NCBI GenBank assembly: GCA_018806985.1
Contig: JADANN010000398.1
Location: forward strand, 124,001 to 188,000
Length of the DNA stretch: 64,000 bases
Reading direction: 5' to 3'
DNA from: Angiostrongylus vasorum
Taxonomy: Eukaryota > Nematoda > Chromadorea > Rhabditida > Metastrongylidae
Part shown: positions 12,597-27,500 of the stretch, one piece after another
Numbering within the stretch: the stretch's first letter is position 1
Layout: each line of letters opens with the position of its first letter
Made by a program: the position numbers and the translations under genes
The notes under the pieces: model-generated
The model's database searches: none
What the model was told of the DNA's origin: nothing
The model's input: the letters and a program-made list of their open reading frames with translations, nothing else

Positions 12597-15500
12597 CTGA
12601 AACCAAAACTGGATGAAAGCGTTCGCAAAGAATAGATTTATTTCCATGTTCATTTTTATTATTGCAAAGGAAAAATAGTCCCGTTTTTATAACAAATTTT
12701 ACAACTTCAGTATTTTCCAAAAGAGTATATCCCACCACCGACATACCGCTTGACCAGAGCTAATGGGTGTTCCAGGGTGCCATGAGAAATAGCCAAGGTT
12801 CTCATCTCCTCAGCAATGTCGTAAAAGCTGGGAGAGGGTTCCACATTTCTAACCCCTAAGAAAAGCTAAGAACATAACAATGTCGGTAACCATCGCCATT
12901 CTGGGAGCAAACCAACGGAAAGATAACAAATCTCCCTCCAATCCACCACAGAAATTGCACGAGTGGGAAGGCGCCAGCAAAGATTCGTATGACATTTCGG
13001 TGCAAGAAAATCATTCCCAAATAGGAAATTAGTAATCAAATCTAAATTGTGGTAGTCCCTAGACGATTCCTTGCAAAGACTGGCCACCTAAGGAACAGAA
13101 GTAAGCAGACAAGGAGCAATTACATAGTTATCAGCTTCCTCGATTCTTTAAGCACACATTAAATGGAAGAAGTATCGATATAAAAGTACAACAAAGTTCA
13201 AAAGAACCAAGGTGGTAAGAAGGCTGGGCCACATTGTTACGAATAAAAACAGTTCCTTCCATTTGTTGGAAGGAAATCTCGACTTACGCGACAATATCCT
13301 CTACAAGTGAAACGCATTTCGTACGATGCACCCGGTAGGCATTAACGGAGAAGATGGCACCGACAGGACGATGATCAGACGTTTTCAGTTCCGATCGGAA
13401 ATATCTAAATCATTAGTTTTTTAAGTATTTAAATATACAGAATAGACTTATGACCACTGGAGAAGGTATTGAAAGTTAGCATCTTATTCTTAGAACGCTC
13501 TTATGAGCAGGATCGATATAATAAAACTGGATATCAGCCTAAAAGCTCCTATAAAAAAATATGTCCAGTGTGTAAAATTTCTTTGTATGTCCACGAAAAA
13601 GAGAAGATGGCTTCCTTTAACGACCATTTATAAACAACCGTGAGCTTTTAAACTAGATTTTTTTAAACTCTAACTATCATAGTACCAAGCACGCAAACGG
13701 AACAGTCTTGCTTCGCTCGTTTTAGGATTTACGGACATTTCTCCTTTGGTAATCTCGATCATATCATTGTTCTCGGATTCACAATGAACAAGGAATTTAT
13801 CAGCAGAGGCCGTTTTATAAGAAGTATGGCTATGAGGAAGCACACGGAGAAGATGGTACTTCTACCGTATTAACTTCGTGTCCGTGACATCCCGTCGTTC
13901 CTTCCATAAAATTCGATCAGTCCATGCCGGAACACGGCACTTCTCGCTAGTATCGTAGTCATCCGAAAACGTGTCATATTTGTAGGTCGGAGCGAATGAC
14001 AGTGCACCTTCTTGAAAACCATCAAATACCTGAAATCACAGTGGAACACACAGAATCTGAACGCTGTTTACAAAAGAGTGGATTCAACCAATTCGAATAA
14101 CCCTAAATATAGCATTTCTTCCTTTACAGACACCTAAAGTCGTTGTCAAACTACGTCAACACTTCATGTCAAATTTTTCAATATTCACCGTACTCCCCGT
14201 TCCCACAACTTTCAGGATAAACTGTCTTGCCATAATACTCGGTACCCAACTTTTTATTAAAATAGAAGTTTGAATTCTTCCTTTTTTAGATGCTAAGAAT
14301 TCTAAACTTACCAATCCTTGAGCATTTTGTTGTGATAATTGGTCGAAAGACCAAAGCTTTGCCAAGTCATTCGATTGAACAGCTTTTTTCACTTCATCAC
14401 CGCTAAGATTGATCCTGGAAGAGACAAGACTCCTAGTATATAGAAAATTAAACAAGTAATTAGGGAAAAGAAGCAATTCCTCACGCTTATGAATCACACG
14501 ACACAACATTTTTAAGGGATTTAAGGAAAACTAAAACAAAAACTTTTAAAGAAAAAGCTATTAACACAGGAAACATAACAGCTACATGAAACTCCAGTTC
14601 CAAAAAATCGAATCGACTATGTGGAAGTCATCAGCGAAAGATATCACCTGTAGTTGAAATCCCCGAACCAGAAAATTACGTCATGAGATTCGATTTCTCT
14701 GCCTTGAGGAAATCTGATCTTGCGCAGCGCAGTAGTGAAGTCCTCATTTCGATCTCGAACCTGAAATGCATCACATTTGGAATTCCACACAGAATTCCAT
14801 TTCTTATTGGTTTAGAGATGAAGTACGATATAAAAACAAACAGAAGCAACAATTAGTACAGAAGAAGAAGTGGTCTTTTCAAACATTTCAAACCTACAAG
14901 TCAGCAATAAAGTGAAATATTCTCCCATGTAAGTATGACCACCCGCAATTAAAAAAACAAAGCTCTCGGCGTTGATCAATCCCTGAGAGATGTGCCATGC
15001 ATTCGAATTCATTAAGCATCGTTCGACGTGACGGTAGCCTATCGATGTTTCGAGCTAGTGCTGCTCTTCTCCTATAAGAATTTTCTGACACCGAAGGGAT
15101 GGGGGATTAGTGAGCCTGGGGCGCAGGGTCGATCAATGTGTGTTGCAGGGCACCTTCGACCACTGCGCTACACGCGCCCTTAATTAACCACCCAAAACTA
15201 TGTTCTCTGACTTCGCATACCTGTCTAGAAATCATAATGGAGAAGGGAAAGAAAAAAACTAACCTCGTTCTGACCAGCAGCAAAATGCGAACATACAAAA
15301 CAAAAGCTTGTGGAATGCACTACCATTCGGAATGCTACCGATCCCTTATTGCCAGTAGCTCCACCCATACCCGTTTTAACAGAATTAACAGAAAAGTCTT
15401 TTATATAAGGCGCAAGTTGTGGTCGAACGAAAATAAATAAGCATACTCCGACCTGAAAATAGTCGTTAACAAAAAAACAGAAAGCCGTCCCATACCGTAT

Positions 15501-18500
15501 TTTGCTCAATAATGTGAAACTTTAGTATCTTAAATAAAGGATAAAGCTCTCGGCGTTGGTCAATCCGCGAGGGATGCGCCATGCATTCAACTTCATTAAG
15601 CATCGTTGGAGGTGATTAAATGCATATCTGGCCTTTACAATGACTCGCGGTGGCCTACCGATGTATCGTGCCAGTGCAGCTTTCCCAGGCAAGTCTCGTA
15701 CCAATTTGCCGACCCCGGAGGATGGAAGGCTTGGTGAGCCAAGCCACGGGCGCGGGGATCGACCATCCCATGTGTATTGCAGGCCGCCTCCGACCGCTGC
15801 GCCACACACGCCATATCTGATATATTAATTCCAAGAATTTTAAATAACTACATAAAACATCGTCTTCTGTTTGAAGGTGGATTACAACAGACCGTTTTCT
15901 ATGCTAGAACATTCGAAAATATTCTGTTATAGACGTTAATTATAAACGCATAGATTCTAGTCATCAAAGATTTTCCACTTACCAGTTGCTCGACGACTAG
16001 AAGAATATAGGGACCCTGCTCGTGCAGTACTTGTCGGATGCCTTCAGTCCATACCCGCTGGTTCGTCGTACTGAACACAAACGCCTTCACAAAAAGCATA
16101 GATTCAATTGCAAGATAATACTTTTGCGCGCATGTTTTGTGCATTAATGAGCTTATAGGACGTTGTTACAAAAGGTACTTTATTGTGGCTAACCTTCTGG
16201 CTCCTTTTCTTCTATCAGAGCTGCAGTGATTCAAGTCGAGTGTACACAGCCGTTCATTCTTGCCGTTTGCGGACCTCGTGATCACATCGAGTCGAATCCA
16301 GAAGACTGGAGTCCGAATCATTAAGGCAATCGACACAACTCATTTACGCTCCGATAGAAGCGAGGGTACAGGAACGTTAGCCACAATAAAATGTCGTTTT
16401 AACAACCTCATGTAGATTTATCAGTACAACGAAACACTGATATTGATGCCGAAGTCAAATCAAAGTCGGTTTACAGAACAAAGAACAAAAACTTCCACAC
16501 CAGTTTCACAAATAATGCAAGGCTCACAGCATGTCTAGGAAAGAAGCAAAAGCTCATAGCGTTTTGCGGAAATGTTGTTTATAATTAAATAATCCACCCA
16601 ACGGCTTACCGCCTCATCGTGGCTGGAAAGCGATCCTGGGTGTCGGACTGCGATGTACAGCGGGAACATCCGGTCCCCTGCAAGGTCTCTCAAGCTGACG
16701 AGTCCGACGTTCCCATCAGGAAGCCAAGCTAAGAGCAAACTAGTACCAGGATCCACCACCGTCCTGTTATCAAACTAGTCGCATAGTGGCAAATCTCCCT
16801 CTAATCCACAAGGGCGGCGACTCCCTGTGGTGGTGACGACCTGGGGCAGACTTTGGTCTGGCTGACCTCGGACCTCGAATGGATAAACCGGCAAAGCTCC
16901 GAAAAAGTGGAAATTGTGTTGCGGTCTGCGCAACCAGTGAAGACGGACGTCCAAGTGTCCCAGTATTTAACTATTCATATTTACGTGCTATTCAAAATAC
17001 CTTTCAATAACGATTATTCAGTGACTTCTGAAAACATGTTTGCGTTACTATTCCTCGCCTATAAATTTGGGCAAGAAGAATACATTATTACCAATAAACT
17101 GACATTAATGAACTGGCATAAACCTCTTAACCCACCCATGATTCGAAACCACTATAGGAAAAAAAGTATGGATTTGAATCCAAATTATTCATAAGCAGAA
17201 TTTCTTAGACCAGACTGGTAACTACCAATAACCACTAATTTCCATAATTTTCGTGCTATCGTTGTTCTGAAACTGTAAAGTCCACAGAATAAAAACCGTT
17301 CAGTCAAAACTTATGGACTCCGCTAGAAAACGTTTTCACCATCTGATCTTCAGTCATCGATTTGTGCCGTAAAACTCTTACCAGATTTCAATCTCCGAAG
17401 CACTTTCCCGCCGACAAAATCTTAAATAAACGATTGTGGTTCCGGTCCCAATTTCTGTTCTCTATTCTTCGTTTTCTTAGCGTTTTCTAGTGGAAAAGGA
17501 TCCAAGCAGCCAAACAGGCAGTTAGAAATTGGCCCCCTTTTGCCTTACTAGGACTGTGAGATTTCTATGAATAAACCATACCTGGCTTTCATCACATTCG
17601 ACGCATTGAGATCAACCAATTCCTCGAGTCCAATCGCGATTATTTCCGGTAAAGTATCGGCCATCTTTTCGAGGGAAACTATGAAACAGCACTTTTTGAT
17701 TTCCACTAATACAACTATAGTTCATTCCATACCTTTCGATACACATATATTTTAAAAGACCTTTAGATGAAGAAGTTCATTACTCAGAAAACATGCACTG
17801 AATCCACAAAGCTCAAATGATTGTGAGTAAGTCATTCCAGCTGGATTCTCCTCCATTCGACTGCTTTTTTTCACTTTATCTTGTCTTCCTGTCACTTCCG
17901 CTAATATATTTTGCTTAGCAAGAAATAGATATCTTGTAATGGTTTACTTGTGAACATATCAATGTTTTCCGATGAATATCCGAGCGTAATCAGAAAAGTG
18001 GCAATTTACTGCACTGCATCTGCCGTATGTCACAAAACCAGCGATTCTTAGTGTGTTTCATTAATAAGCTACCATAAAATCGATAGAAAACTTCATTCGG
18101 ATAAGGTTCCGGCACTCTAGCCTTCATCAGAGCCGGGATAATTCATGCGATATGTAGACATCTTGGTCGCATCAAGTCGAATCCAGTGGACTGAAGTCAG
18201 TGCCGGATGAGGTTACCTAAGCGCCGGACACCGAAATGTTAGCCTAACAAAATGTTATATAACCTCGTTTTAGTTTATCAGTGAAACAAAACACTGATTA
18301 TTCATACAGGGGTTAAGTGAAAACCGGTTTATAAAAGTCACTATTAGCTTCTTGAAAGAAGTGCCATTTCGGACCGCAAATTTTAAGCCAGACCTACGGT
18401 CGAACAGTACTTTATTAATCAAAATAGGAACCATTAGAAACTAAATATTTCAATCAACAAGATATGGGTTCATTTGTTCAGCTAGTTTGACATTCTTTCC

Positions 18501-21500
18501 AAATACATTGAACAACTAATTAAACAATATAAAGAAAAAAAAAGAAACAACTCACCGAGCGTGTCATCAGAAAAGATCCAATGAGTCATATTTGATTCAT
18601 TTCGAAATGCAATATTATGCATATTTTTGCCGCCGTTGACGTTCCATGTGCCTACGAAAGATTACTTTCAGAGTAAACTAACCTTCACTGCACCAAGCAC
18701 TAACGATTTCTCAAAGGAATTCAGAAGCTGATCTCTCATGAAGAAGGAAGTACTTACTTACTTGGACGACACCATCTCCACGTCTTCGAAGTTTTACTGG
18801 TTTAGCCATTGCGGTTCCCTAGACATTGCAGATCAGACAGGCCAAGGTCTGCCCCGAGTCGTCACCACCACAGGCTATCTCGCACCTCTTGTGGATCGGA
18901 GAGAAATTTGCCACCATGCGACCACCAGGACGGTGGTAGATCCCGGTGTTGGTTTACTCTTAGCTGGGCTTCCTGCTGGGAACGCCGGACTCCTTCTCAG
19001 TGTTGGAGACCCTGCTGGGGAGATGAATCCTCCCACTGTATATCGCAGCCCGACACCCAGGAACACATACCAGCCACGATGATGCGGTAAACCGTTGGAG
19101 GAAGGAAGCACTACGAAACGAAAACCCATCCATTGTTTGTCATAATCGTGTAACAAAATCCAACAAGGTACTCACGAAAGAACACCGAGTAGACCCAATA
19201 AAGTCAAAACTGTAATTTTAAAAAAATTGGTAAAGTGTACTTTTCAATGATGTGGTGACCCAATAACGAGAATGACTATCTATTTATCAAAAAGGAGCAA
19301 ACTTTACAAAAACACCACCTTCACCAAAACTGAAAAAGGTGATTTCCGAAACGAACACAAGACGTCGATATCAAATTCGTTAAGGAAAACCCACCCACAA
19401 ATATTTTGATTGGATTCGGCGAAGTGATTTCCTGAACTCGACCGACAACCTGATTCACGGCTTCTTCACACTCTACAAAAAAGGCTTTACTAGATTGATT
19501 GCCATGTTGGAAACAGAGATGTATGCAAAAGATTCAAAACTTAGTCAACAATGACGAAGAATCAGAAACTCCACCATACCGTAGAAATAGTAGTCGTCTG
19601 AAATAAAAGAAATTGAAAAAAAAATTCATGGCTAATGGACTTGAAGCGCCAATGAACCGACCGTTGAGGATAGGATTCGGAAGAATGTTCGCTACTCGGT
19701 CGAAGGTCTGCGAATCGAACCAAGTGCCCGAAAGGAAAATATCAAACGACTCCTGCTTTGAACTGTCCATCAAATTGTTCTGGATAGTTCGAGCAATTGA
19801 ACGCGACGCATCTTTCAGCTGAAAACACTTCTGAATTTTTTATCCCTAGAATAATTTTTTGACATGTAATCTGCTCGTATACATTTTTTCACCCGTCTTC
19901 ACCTCAGCAATTGAAATGAAAAACTTATTCGTTGAAATTATTGTTCTCAAATTTCTCATAAAGATTCGGTCTATACAGGAATCACAGCTGTTTTGAAGAA
20001 TTTTATTAACTTGGTAGAACACCCCTCTCTGATCCCATAAAGAGTGGCAACACTCTGTGGCAAAGACTTGCAAAAACTATAGCGTATCCAACAAGGAGTA
20101 AGACCGCAGCCGAACCTACAACACATGAACCCGACCACTACCCATCGATAACGCTTAAAGGCAACAAATTGAACAGTGAGAAGTGAAGGAGCTCACATGA
20201 CATGTGAAGAGGCCCCCGTCTAAGAATCCATATTAGATCTTGTAGATATAGCATCAATTAGGCTCCCGTATTTCAAAGTAAGGTTTTGCTCCGACCCCCC
20301 TCTCCAACACTCCCCTTCGACCCACTTGGTAACACTACCTCCAAGATTGCAAGAAGAATCGACTCGATCAGCATAAAACGACATTCATGAAGAAGGCGAA
20401 ACCACCAAACAGCAGCCGAAACAACATGCGAAATGTTCGAAGAAATTTGTGGACGATGAATGTGAGGAAATCGAAGCGGATGCAAGAACTGCCGAGATGC
20501 AAATAGGAAATGCGACGAGAGATCATGTGGAAAAGATAAATTAATGTGGATAGTATGACATATATGATTATGCAGTCAAAAGTGTGATATCTCTTTCTCT
20601 GAAATAATTAAAAGCATAACTAAACAAGAATCTTTCCCACCTTACTTTTTTCCATCGAGTGCCCCTGTACCCGCATAAATATTGCTACAAAGATCTCCGT
20701 TTTTCTGCCAAAGATCTCGCAGAATCTCCTCGATACGCTGACTGACGTTCACTTTATCTTTGTTCAAACCTAATGCAGCCACTTGCTCCTTGACAACCTA
20801 AACAGGGAAGAATAACGAATAAACAAACACGACCGTGAAATACAACATATGTAAGCACCCATAAATATTTCATCCAGAAAAATTTCCAGTTCCAACGCAC
20901 TGATATATGTTTGACGAGAAAATGTCACTACAGATTTTAACAGCAACCACTAAGAAACTTTACGCAAAGAAATAATTAGACAACTTTGCTGGGAATAACT
21001 TGAGAACTTGAACGACCTCTACTCCAGCGACTACTCCGTCTCTCTCGTCAGTATTGTTCATTGTGGAGTTCTAGGGCGATCATTAGAATGTCTACGAATT
21101 CCATTTCACCACAAACATGTCTGCCTTCCTTGTAGCTAGTCGCTGCATTGTACGCTTGCATTTTGTTTGAGTTCACTTTACCGTTTCCTTAATCTATCCG
21201 CCAATCACTTCTAACCTCAAAAACCAGCCTACATCTGCTTCGCTTTCGATGTGCACTATCCTGAACCTCGAAAACGAGATAACTTATGGACGCAGTTCAT
21301 GTATTCTTCTTCTTGTGAATAGCTCCTAATCCACTTCATTATGTAAAACAGATTGCGCAGGTATTTATCGGGTGCAACCTTTGTAATCAAAGAACCATCT
21401 AGATCGTCGTTCTCTCTCGTGACGAGGTTTTCCCTCAATTCGAATTTCTCAGGTTACCTGCTCTCCATGTCTTTCATCTTTTCTGAGTATTTTCACTGCT

Positions 21501-24500
21501 TTACTACTACTCCACAGGTCCCCCCTTTTCTAGGATATTTTACCAACGTAGTGTTAAAAGCGAAGTGTAGCTCGTGACTTCAACTTCAAAGGAGGACGAC
21601 ACATGTTCTTTTAGATCTTGGAGCTGCACCCGCCGTTGTGCTTTCAGTCACATGTCGGGCATTTGTAGAGAAATGTTCTGAATCGTTTTCATGAAGCCGG
21701 AATTCGGGATATAGAACCAAAGCCGTCAAACCGAAAAAAATTTAGAATCAACTTTTCTGCTATAAACTTCATGCCACCGCTGGAGGTGTCATGAATTCTA
21801 TTTCTGGTCAGCATTTTTTTCAAACTGTTCCAAATATTTTTTCTGCTTGCACCGTTACGTGTTCTCCTCAAAGGATTTCCTGCCGTGAAGTTTGTTGCTA
21901 GGAGTATGGCTTATTTCCATTCAAAAAATGACCTGTATTTTTCTTCTTCTATTGAACAACTCAATGTAACAATAGAGAGCCGGTTCCGACTTACTGTTCT
22001 AGAAACCGAGGCAGGTTGTACACAGTTTTGAAGTCTTTCTAACAACGAGTTGTAGCCCTTGCTTGAGATATCCTTGAACTGTCAGCCATTTAGATAAAGC
22101 ATGCAGGTCAGAATGTTCTCGTCATACACGACTTCTCCTTTTCCTCTTGAACGATGAGAGATGTACTTTTGCAGCTGAATACAAGCGAACACGAAGTAAT
22201 CAGATCTAAAGTGGAAAAAATGGTACTACGGCGATATCAAACAGGCACCGCTTCCCGCTTGTTGAGCACAACACGAGTAGCGCCACAGGATGGGGTTTCC
22301 GCACCCAGCGGCAACGTTCTCCCTTTTAGAGTGATGAGTATGATGGGTGGCGGAAGTAGTGATGCCGTTCGGTACAGGCGACGCACTGGTTCAACTTCAC
22401 CCCACGATAGTCAAGTCCTGCATCACATCGGGATGGGAAAATTGGCAAAAGACTTGTCTGAAACCAGCTCGTTCGCTCCAACCCACAAAAAAGCACGACA
22501 ATTCCAGGGTTCCCACCAAGATTGTCTCGACCGAAATTCAACAGCATTCATAAAGAAGACACAAGTCCTCTCGCAGTAACCGAAGCCATGGCGAGAAGTT
22601 CCAAGACGTTCGTGGAGCACGAATGCGATGAAACGAATGGCTTGTAAGATGCGCTAGGATCCGCACATGTGATGCCAGGTCGTGTAAAAAGATGAAAATC
22701 GCATCATATGGACAGCAGCCCCTTAATACGGGTTCCATTATTACTTCGTCCTGTTACTGCAAATCTAGTCATCCTGCACAGACTTTCAGTAGCCTTTAGT
22801 ATCTGGCGTTCAAGTATCTGTCGACAAATTGGTAAGATTTTCGTTGTGGACCATTTCCTTCGAGGGCGTTGGAGAAATGTGATAACTGTGCGAAGCGATA
22901 CAGTTGCATAGTAATTATAGGTAACAGATGGACAGACGAACATCATCGCCTAACGATGTTTTGTTGCATTAAGCGAGAAGCAAGAGATAATCTCCAAGGT
23001 GTGTCGGGGACATGCTGTTTTCATCTAATCGCAAGGCAACCCGTAATTTAATTGTCTCTCATCGTTTGTCTCCGATTCCGTAAAAGGCAACCTTCGGTGT
23101 GGTGGGCACTGAAATGTAACTCTGATTAAGCAAAGTGTTTTCACCATAAGCCTCCGGATAAAAGAATTCTTACGGAATTTAATACTTTTCACCGTAACTG
23201 ACATTTTGGAAATGCGATGTATTTCTTTGATGATGTCCCAATCCAATCGTTTTAGAGCATTCCAAGGTCGTTACCATAGACTACAGTTCCTTAGTACTGT
23301 GAATCAGCTTTGTTTCTCAACGGTCTTTAAAATGCTGTGATGAGGACATCACTAAACTCTATTTACCTCCTCTGTGAATCAAAGCTGCAACGTGTGCTGT
23401 GCTCGCCCAAGGAACAGAAATCGTTTTGATACGAAGCTGTTTTATATTGTTCCAAATTTTTTTTGACATGGTAGCCACAGTTAGTTCGTTGGGCTATACC
23501 GATGGGATAGATTTACTATTACGCAAGCTTTCGAATGAAAATGTCTAACTTCTTTATCAGTGAGGGTGGAACTGGTTGGAGGATAAACCACCGCTTCCAT
23601 TGCTGTTAGACATCCAGGAACACTCCCACACATTATAAGGCGGTAAAACCAAACTTTTGAAAAAGATATACCTACTTGTAATAAATATGAACAAGTCGTT
23701 CAGAATAACAGAACATTTTAATGTCTTCTGGCAAACCACATTTATTAAGTACCAAAATGTGAGACAAAATCAAAAAGCTATCTGTATTGAGTAGAGATAA
23801 AACGAAAACAAAGACTCCACAAAGCAAATTTCTTATTTCAATTATTGGTAAAAAAGAGAAGGTAGACGATAGTGAGTAAATCATTTTGGAACAGACCGAT
23901 AATAGAGAAATTGAGAATGGGAACAACACTGAACTAACCATGAGGCCAACAGCTGTTTGAACAGAATTCGTTCGATCAAGACAGTCCAGACAATTAACTC
24001 GCAAAACACCAGATTGCTGCCTGAGAAACAAGTGACTATCTACAACCTCACCAAATATTTACGCACTTATTTTATTAAAATAAAAAATCCTATAAACATA
24101 AAGGAAATCGGATTCTTAAAAAATACGAGATACTCACGTTTTCACGGTCCCATCAATAGAAACGTAGAGTGAGTTAGCCTCGACTGTAGGAGCAAGTTTT
24201 TTGAGCAGATGACCAAGTGAATCCTTGGAAATTTTCATCTGATAGTGATAATCGAATTCGAAGAAGTCGACAGAAGACGTTAGCTTCGAATTCTTATACT
24301 GCGTCTAAACACAGAGCCCATATAAAAGTATAATACGGTTTAAAGCGCAGATACTATATAATCATACACAATTTAGAGGCGCGTGTGGCGCAGTGGTCGG
24401 AGGCGCACTGCAACACACACATGGGATCGGTCACCACACCCATGGCCCAACAAGCCTTCATCCCTCCTGGGTCGGCAAATTGGTACCAGACTTGTCTGGG

Positions 24501-27500
24501 AGGATAGCTGCACTGGCTCGACACATCGGTAGGTCACCGCGAGTCATTGTAAAGGCCAGATATGCATTTAATCACCTCCAACGATGCTTAATGAAGTCGG
24601 ATGCATGGCGCATCCCTCGCCAATTGATCAACGTCGAAAGCTTTATTCTTTACCCTTTTAAAGAACTTTTCCTTAGTAAAAGAAATAAAATCTCATTTAA
24701 CCACAACGATGCTCAGATATTTGCAAAACTCAGGACCGCAGGTCTCTGTGCTGGGGATCTCCTCATTTACTTCTTTATACAACCATTTAAGATTTCCACT
24801 CTCTTTACCTACTTTTCTAGTCCATCGTATGGTGGAAATAAAAATAAGCACTCAAACTTCGGTGAAATTCCGAGATTTATAGTTTCACTTCTACAAAGCA
24901 GTTGACAAGGTAGTTTGAAGCGGACCAGCAGTCGAAAGTTCAAAAGATGGTGGTATATTTTAGCAAGCAAGAAATAACATACCTTGAATGCATCGGAGAG
25001 GATTCGTTCACCTTCTTTCCTTCCCAGAAGATTCACAATTGTTATTTTTCCATACAATGAAATCAAGAGCGAAAAATGTCTAAAACATCATGAAGTTAAC
25101 TGAACTCAAGATGATCGACATCACAATGCAAAATATACAGATCGACAACTGATGTCACTCGACGAATGGGCAGCTTTGGTCATGGGATCGATGTCACCCT
25201 GAATTTCAAAGCGGGGAAAGGACGGGAAAAACGAGTCGTACCCTCTCTGGCTTTACTTTTCTAGGAAACTATAGATGTTGAAAAGAAGATCAACAAGTCG
25301 CAATAGGAACAAAAAGTAATTCAGCTGTGATCCAATCCTTCTAAAGCCGGCAGATGAGCTTGCAGCTCGGTAGGTTCTAATCATTCAAAAAACTCCCATG
25401 ACAGCTCTTTCCCAATTCCTTCCACACATGGTAAATAATTCTTCAGCCGTAACTAATGCATTCCACAGTAAACGCATATATTAAGTTTCTTGCCAAAGAA
25501 GCGTTTGTTTTTAAATAGTGAAAATATGATAATATGAATAATCACATGATAATATGAATAGTCACACAAGCTATATTTTTTTAAGGATGAAATGAAAGGA
25601 TTCGCTGGAGTATTTCCTTTCTCGAATTTTTCCAACATAAAAAAGGTAAGCGGGACTGCACAGAACAAATCCTTGTTGTGAACATTCACAGTGTGTAAGA
25701 ATAACGGACAAGGATAAAGCTCCTTGAGTTGACCAGCCTATGAAGGAAGTGCCATGCATTCGACTTCATTAGGCATCGTTGGACGTGATTGATTGAATGC
25801 ATATCTGGCCTGTGCAATGACTCGCGGTGCCCCACCGATGTACCTACCAATCCAGTATTGCTATACTCCAAGACAAGTCTGGTGCGAATTTGCTAGCGGG
25901 ATCGAACAAAAGACCACGTGTGTAACGCAGGGCATCTCCCGCCGCTGTGTTATACCCACCTCTGTGAAGAATACTGGAATCAAAATATCTGACTTTCCTG
26001 TCTAAAAATCATATCAGTCAGCTTTCGTCGGTCTAACCTATTTTGGTCTTGATACTTGACTACAGCTTCGAATGGAGTCATAGTAGCAGATTCCCAATTT
26101 TATCAAAAGCTTGGAAAGTTTGATAACCATCTCCACACACAGCCTCTCACAACTTCAGTATTATGGAAAATCTCGTCATACTGCAAAGATATAATATTAC
26201 GGAAAGGTGTGTGTAGCCCAGTGGGTAGAGATGTTCTGCAACACATATGTGGTTGTTCGATCGCGCGCCACGGACTCTAGAAGCTCACTATGTCTTCGGA
26301 GTGGCAAATTGGTGCCAGACTTATATGCAATGGGAAAAACACTGCGCTGATAGATCAGAAGAATAGTGCAAGTCCTTGTGTAGGTGAGATATGTGCTGAA
26401 TCACCTCTGCTATGCCTAATGGACTTTAATGGCGAACTCATCATGGACTGGCCAACACCGAACCCTTTATCCTCTATCCTTCTATCACATTATTATTTGC
26501 GAAAATATACGTTTTTAAGAATTTTACCAATTTCCAGTTAAACTTAATACTTGGTAAGCACTTGATAAATGAGCATTAACATCGTGGAATACGTGAGAAT
26601 TTCACCTCTGGAATGCAGGTACGCTGGCCTCAAAGGCCCTTAGCTTGACCTTGTGTGAGCCAACTTGAACTCCAGGCTGCTCCCAGAACAAAGGCACGGA
26701 TCCACGAATTTGCACGAAGGAACAGTCATTGTCGTCAAAGACGATGACCTGCTCAGTCTCAACGAAGTTAGCGACACATCCATTTGAGTTGACTCCACGA
26801 ACATTGAATCGTGTGCCTACTCGTTCGCAGCTGAGTCGTGACAATAGTGCCACTCGCCCCGTTCGATGACCGATGTACACCGTCCGAACCAGTACCGAAC
26901 TGAACTAGGAGAACATGTACACCTGAGTTCTTCACGAGTCCTACCTGCTTCTGTTTCACCCTTTATTCATCAAGATTTGATGTTATAAATGCCAACGCGA
27001 ACTCATGTTTCTAAAATTCAATCTTTCGCCAAAGTGATTTTTTTTAACAGATCCACAACGTCGTATTTTCGATGTGTTATAGAAGCTGTTTCTCTCAGGC
27101 ACAATATGCGCCATATGTGACTAGAAAGTGACTCGAAATGTCGAAAACCATAGAGCAAATAGTTTTTTTTCATCAAAACCTAGCCTATCGAAGATCGCGC
27201 AGTTTCTTCGCCAACTAGATCAATCCAGCACTTGACAGTTTAAAAAAAAACTGTTGACAACGCTATATATGTCCCAACACTTTCTGGATTGAAAAAAAAA
27301 CTCCATAAGATTATAGAAGACGTCGCTATTAACGAAGCATTCAGGAAATACCACGCTCTTATCCTTCTGAGAGAAATTACATCTGTCCACTTGCATCTCC
27401 ACTCGAAATAGGAAACACGAACTACGATATTCCAAAAGTAACAAAGAACGATATGCGTGCTACACAAACCTGGTATTTTACCCTAAGGGCATAAGAAAAT

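Noticed and set aside
18694..18732. Possible small unc-26 exon ([12 protein letters not shown])
   Set aside because: The phase fits, but exon 19472-19395 (NPIKIFVG) joins GTWNVNGG directly and matches synaptojanins better.
24380..24450. tRNA gene
   Set aside because: A and B boxes are present, but no cloverleaf with paired acceptor stem and anticodon can be drawn; it is a SINE head.
24393..24905. 170-residue + strand frame
   Set aside because: It begins inside a SINE and runs through unrelated intron; the same frame appears in other SINE copies.
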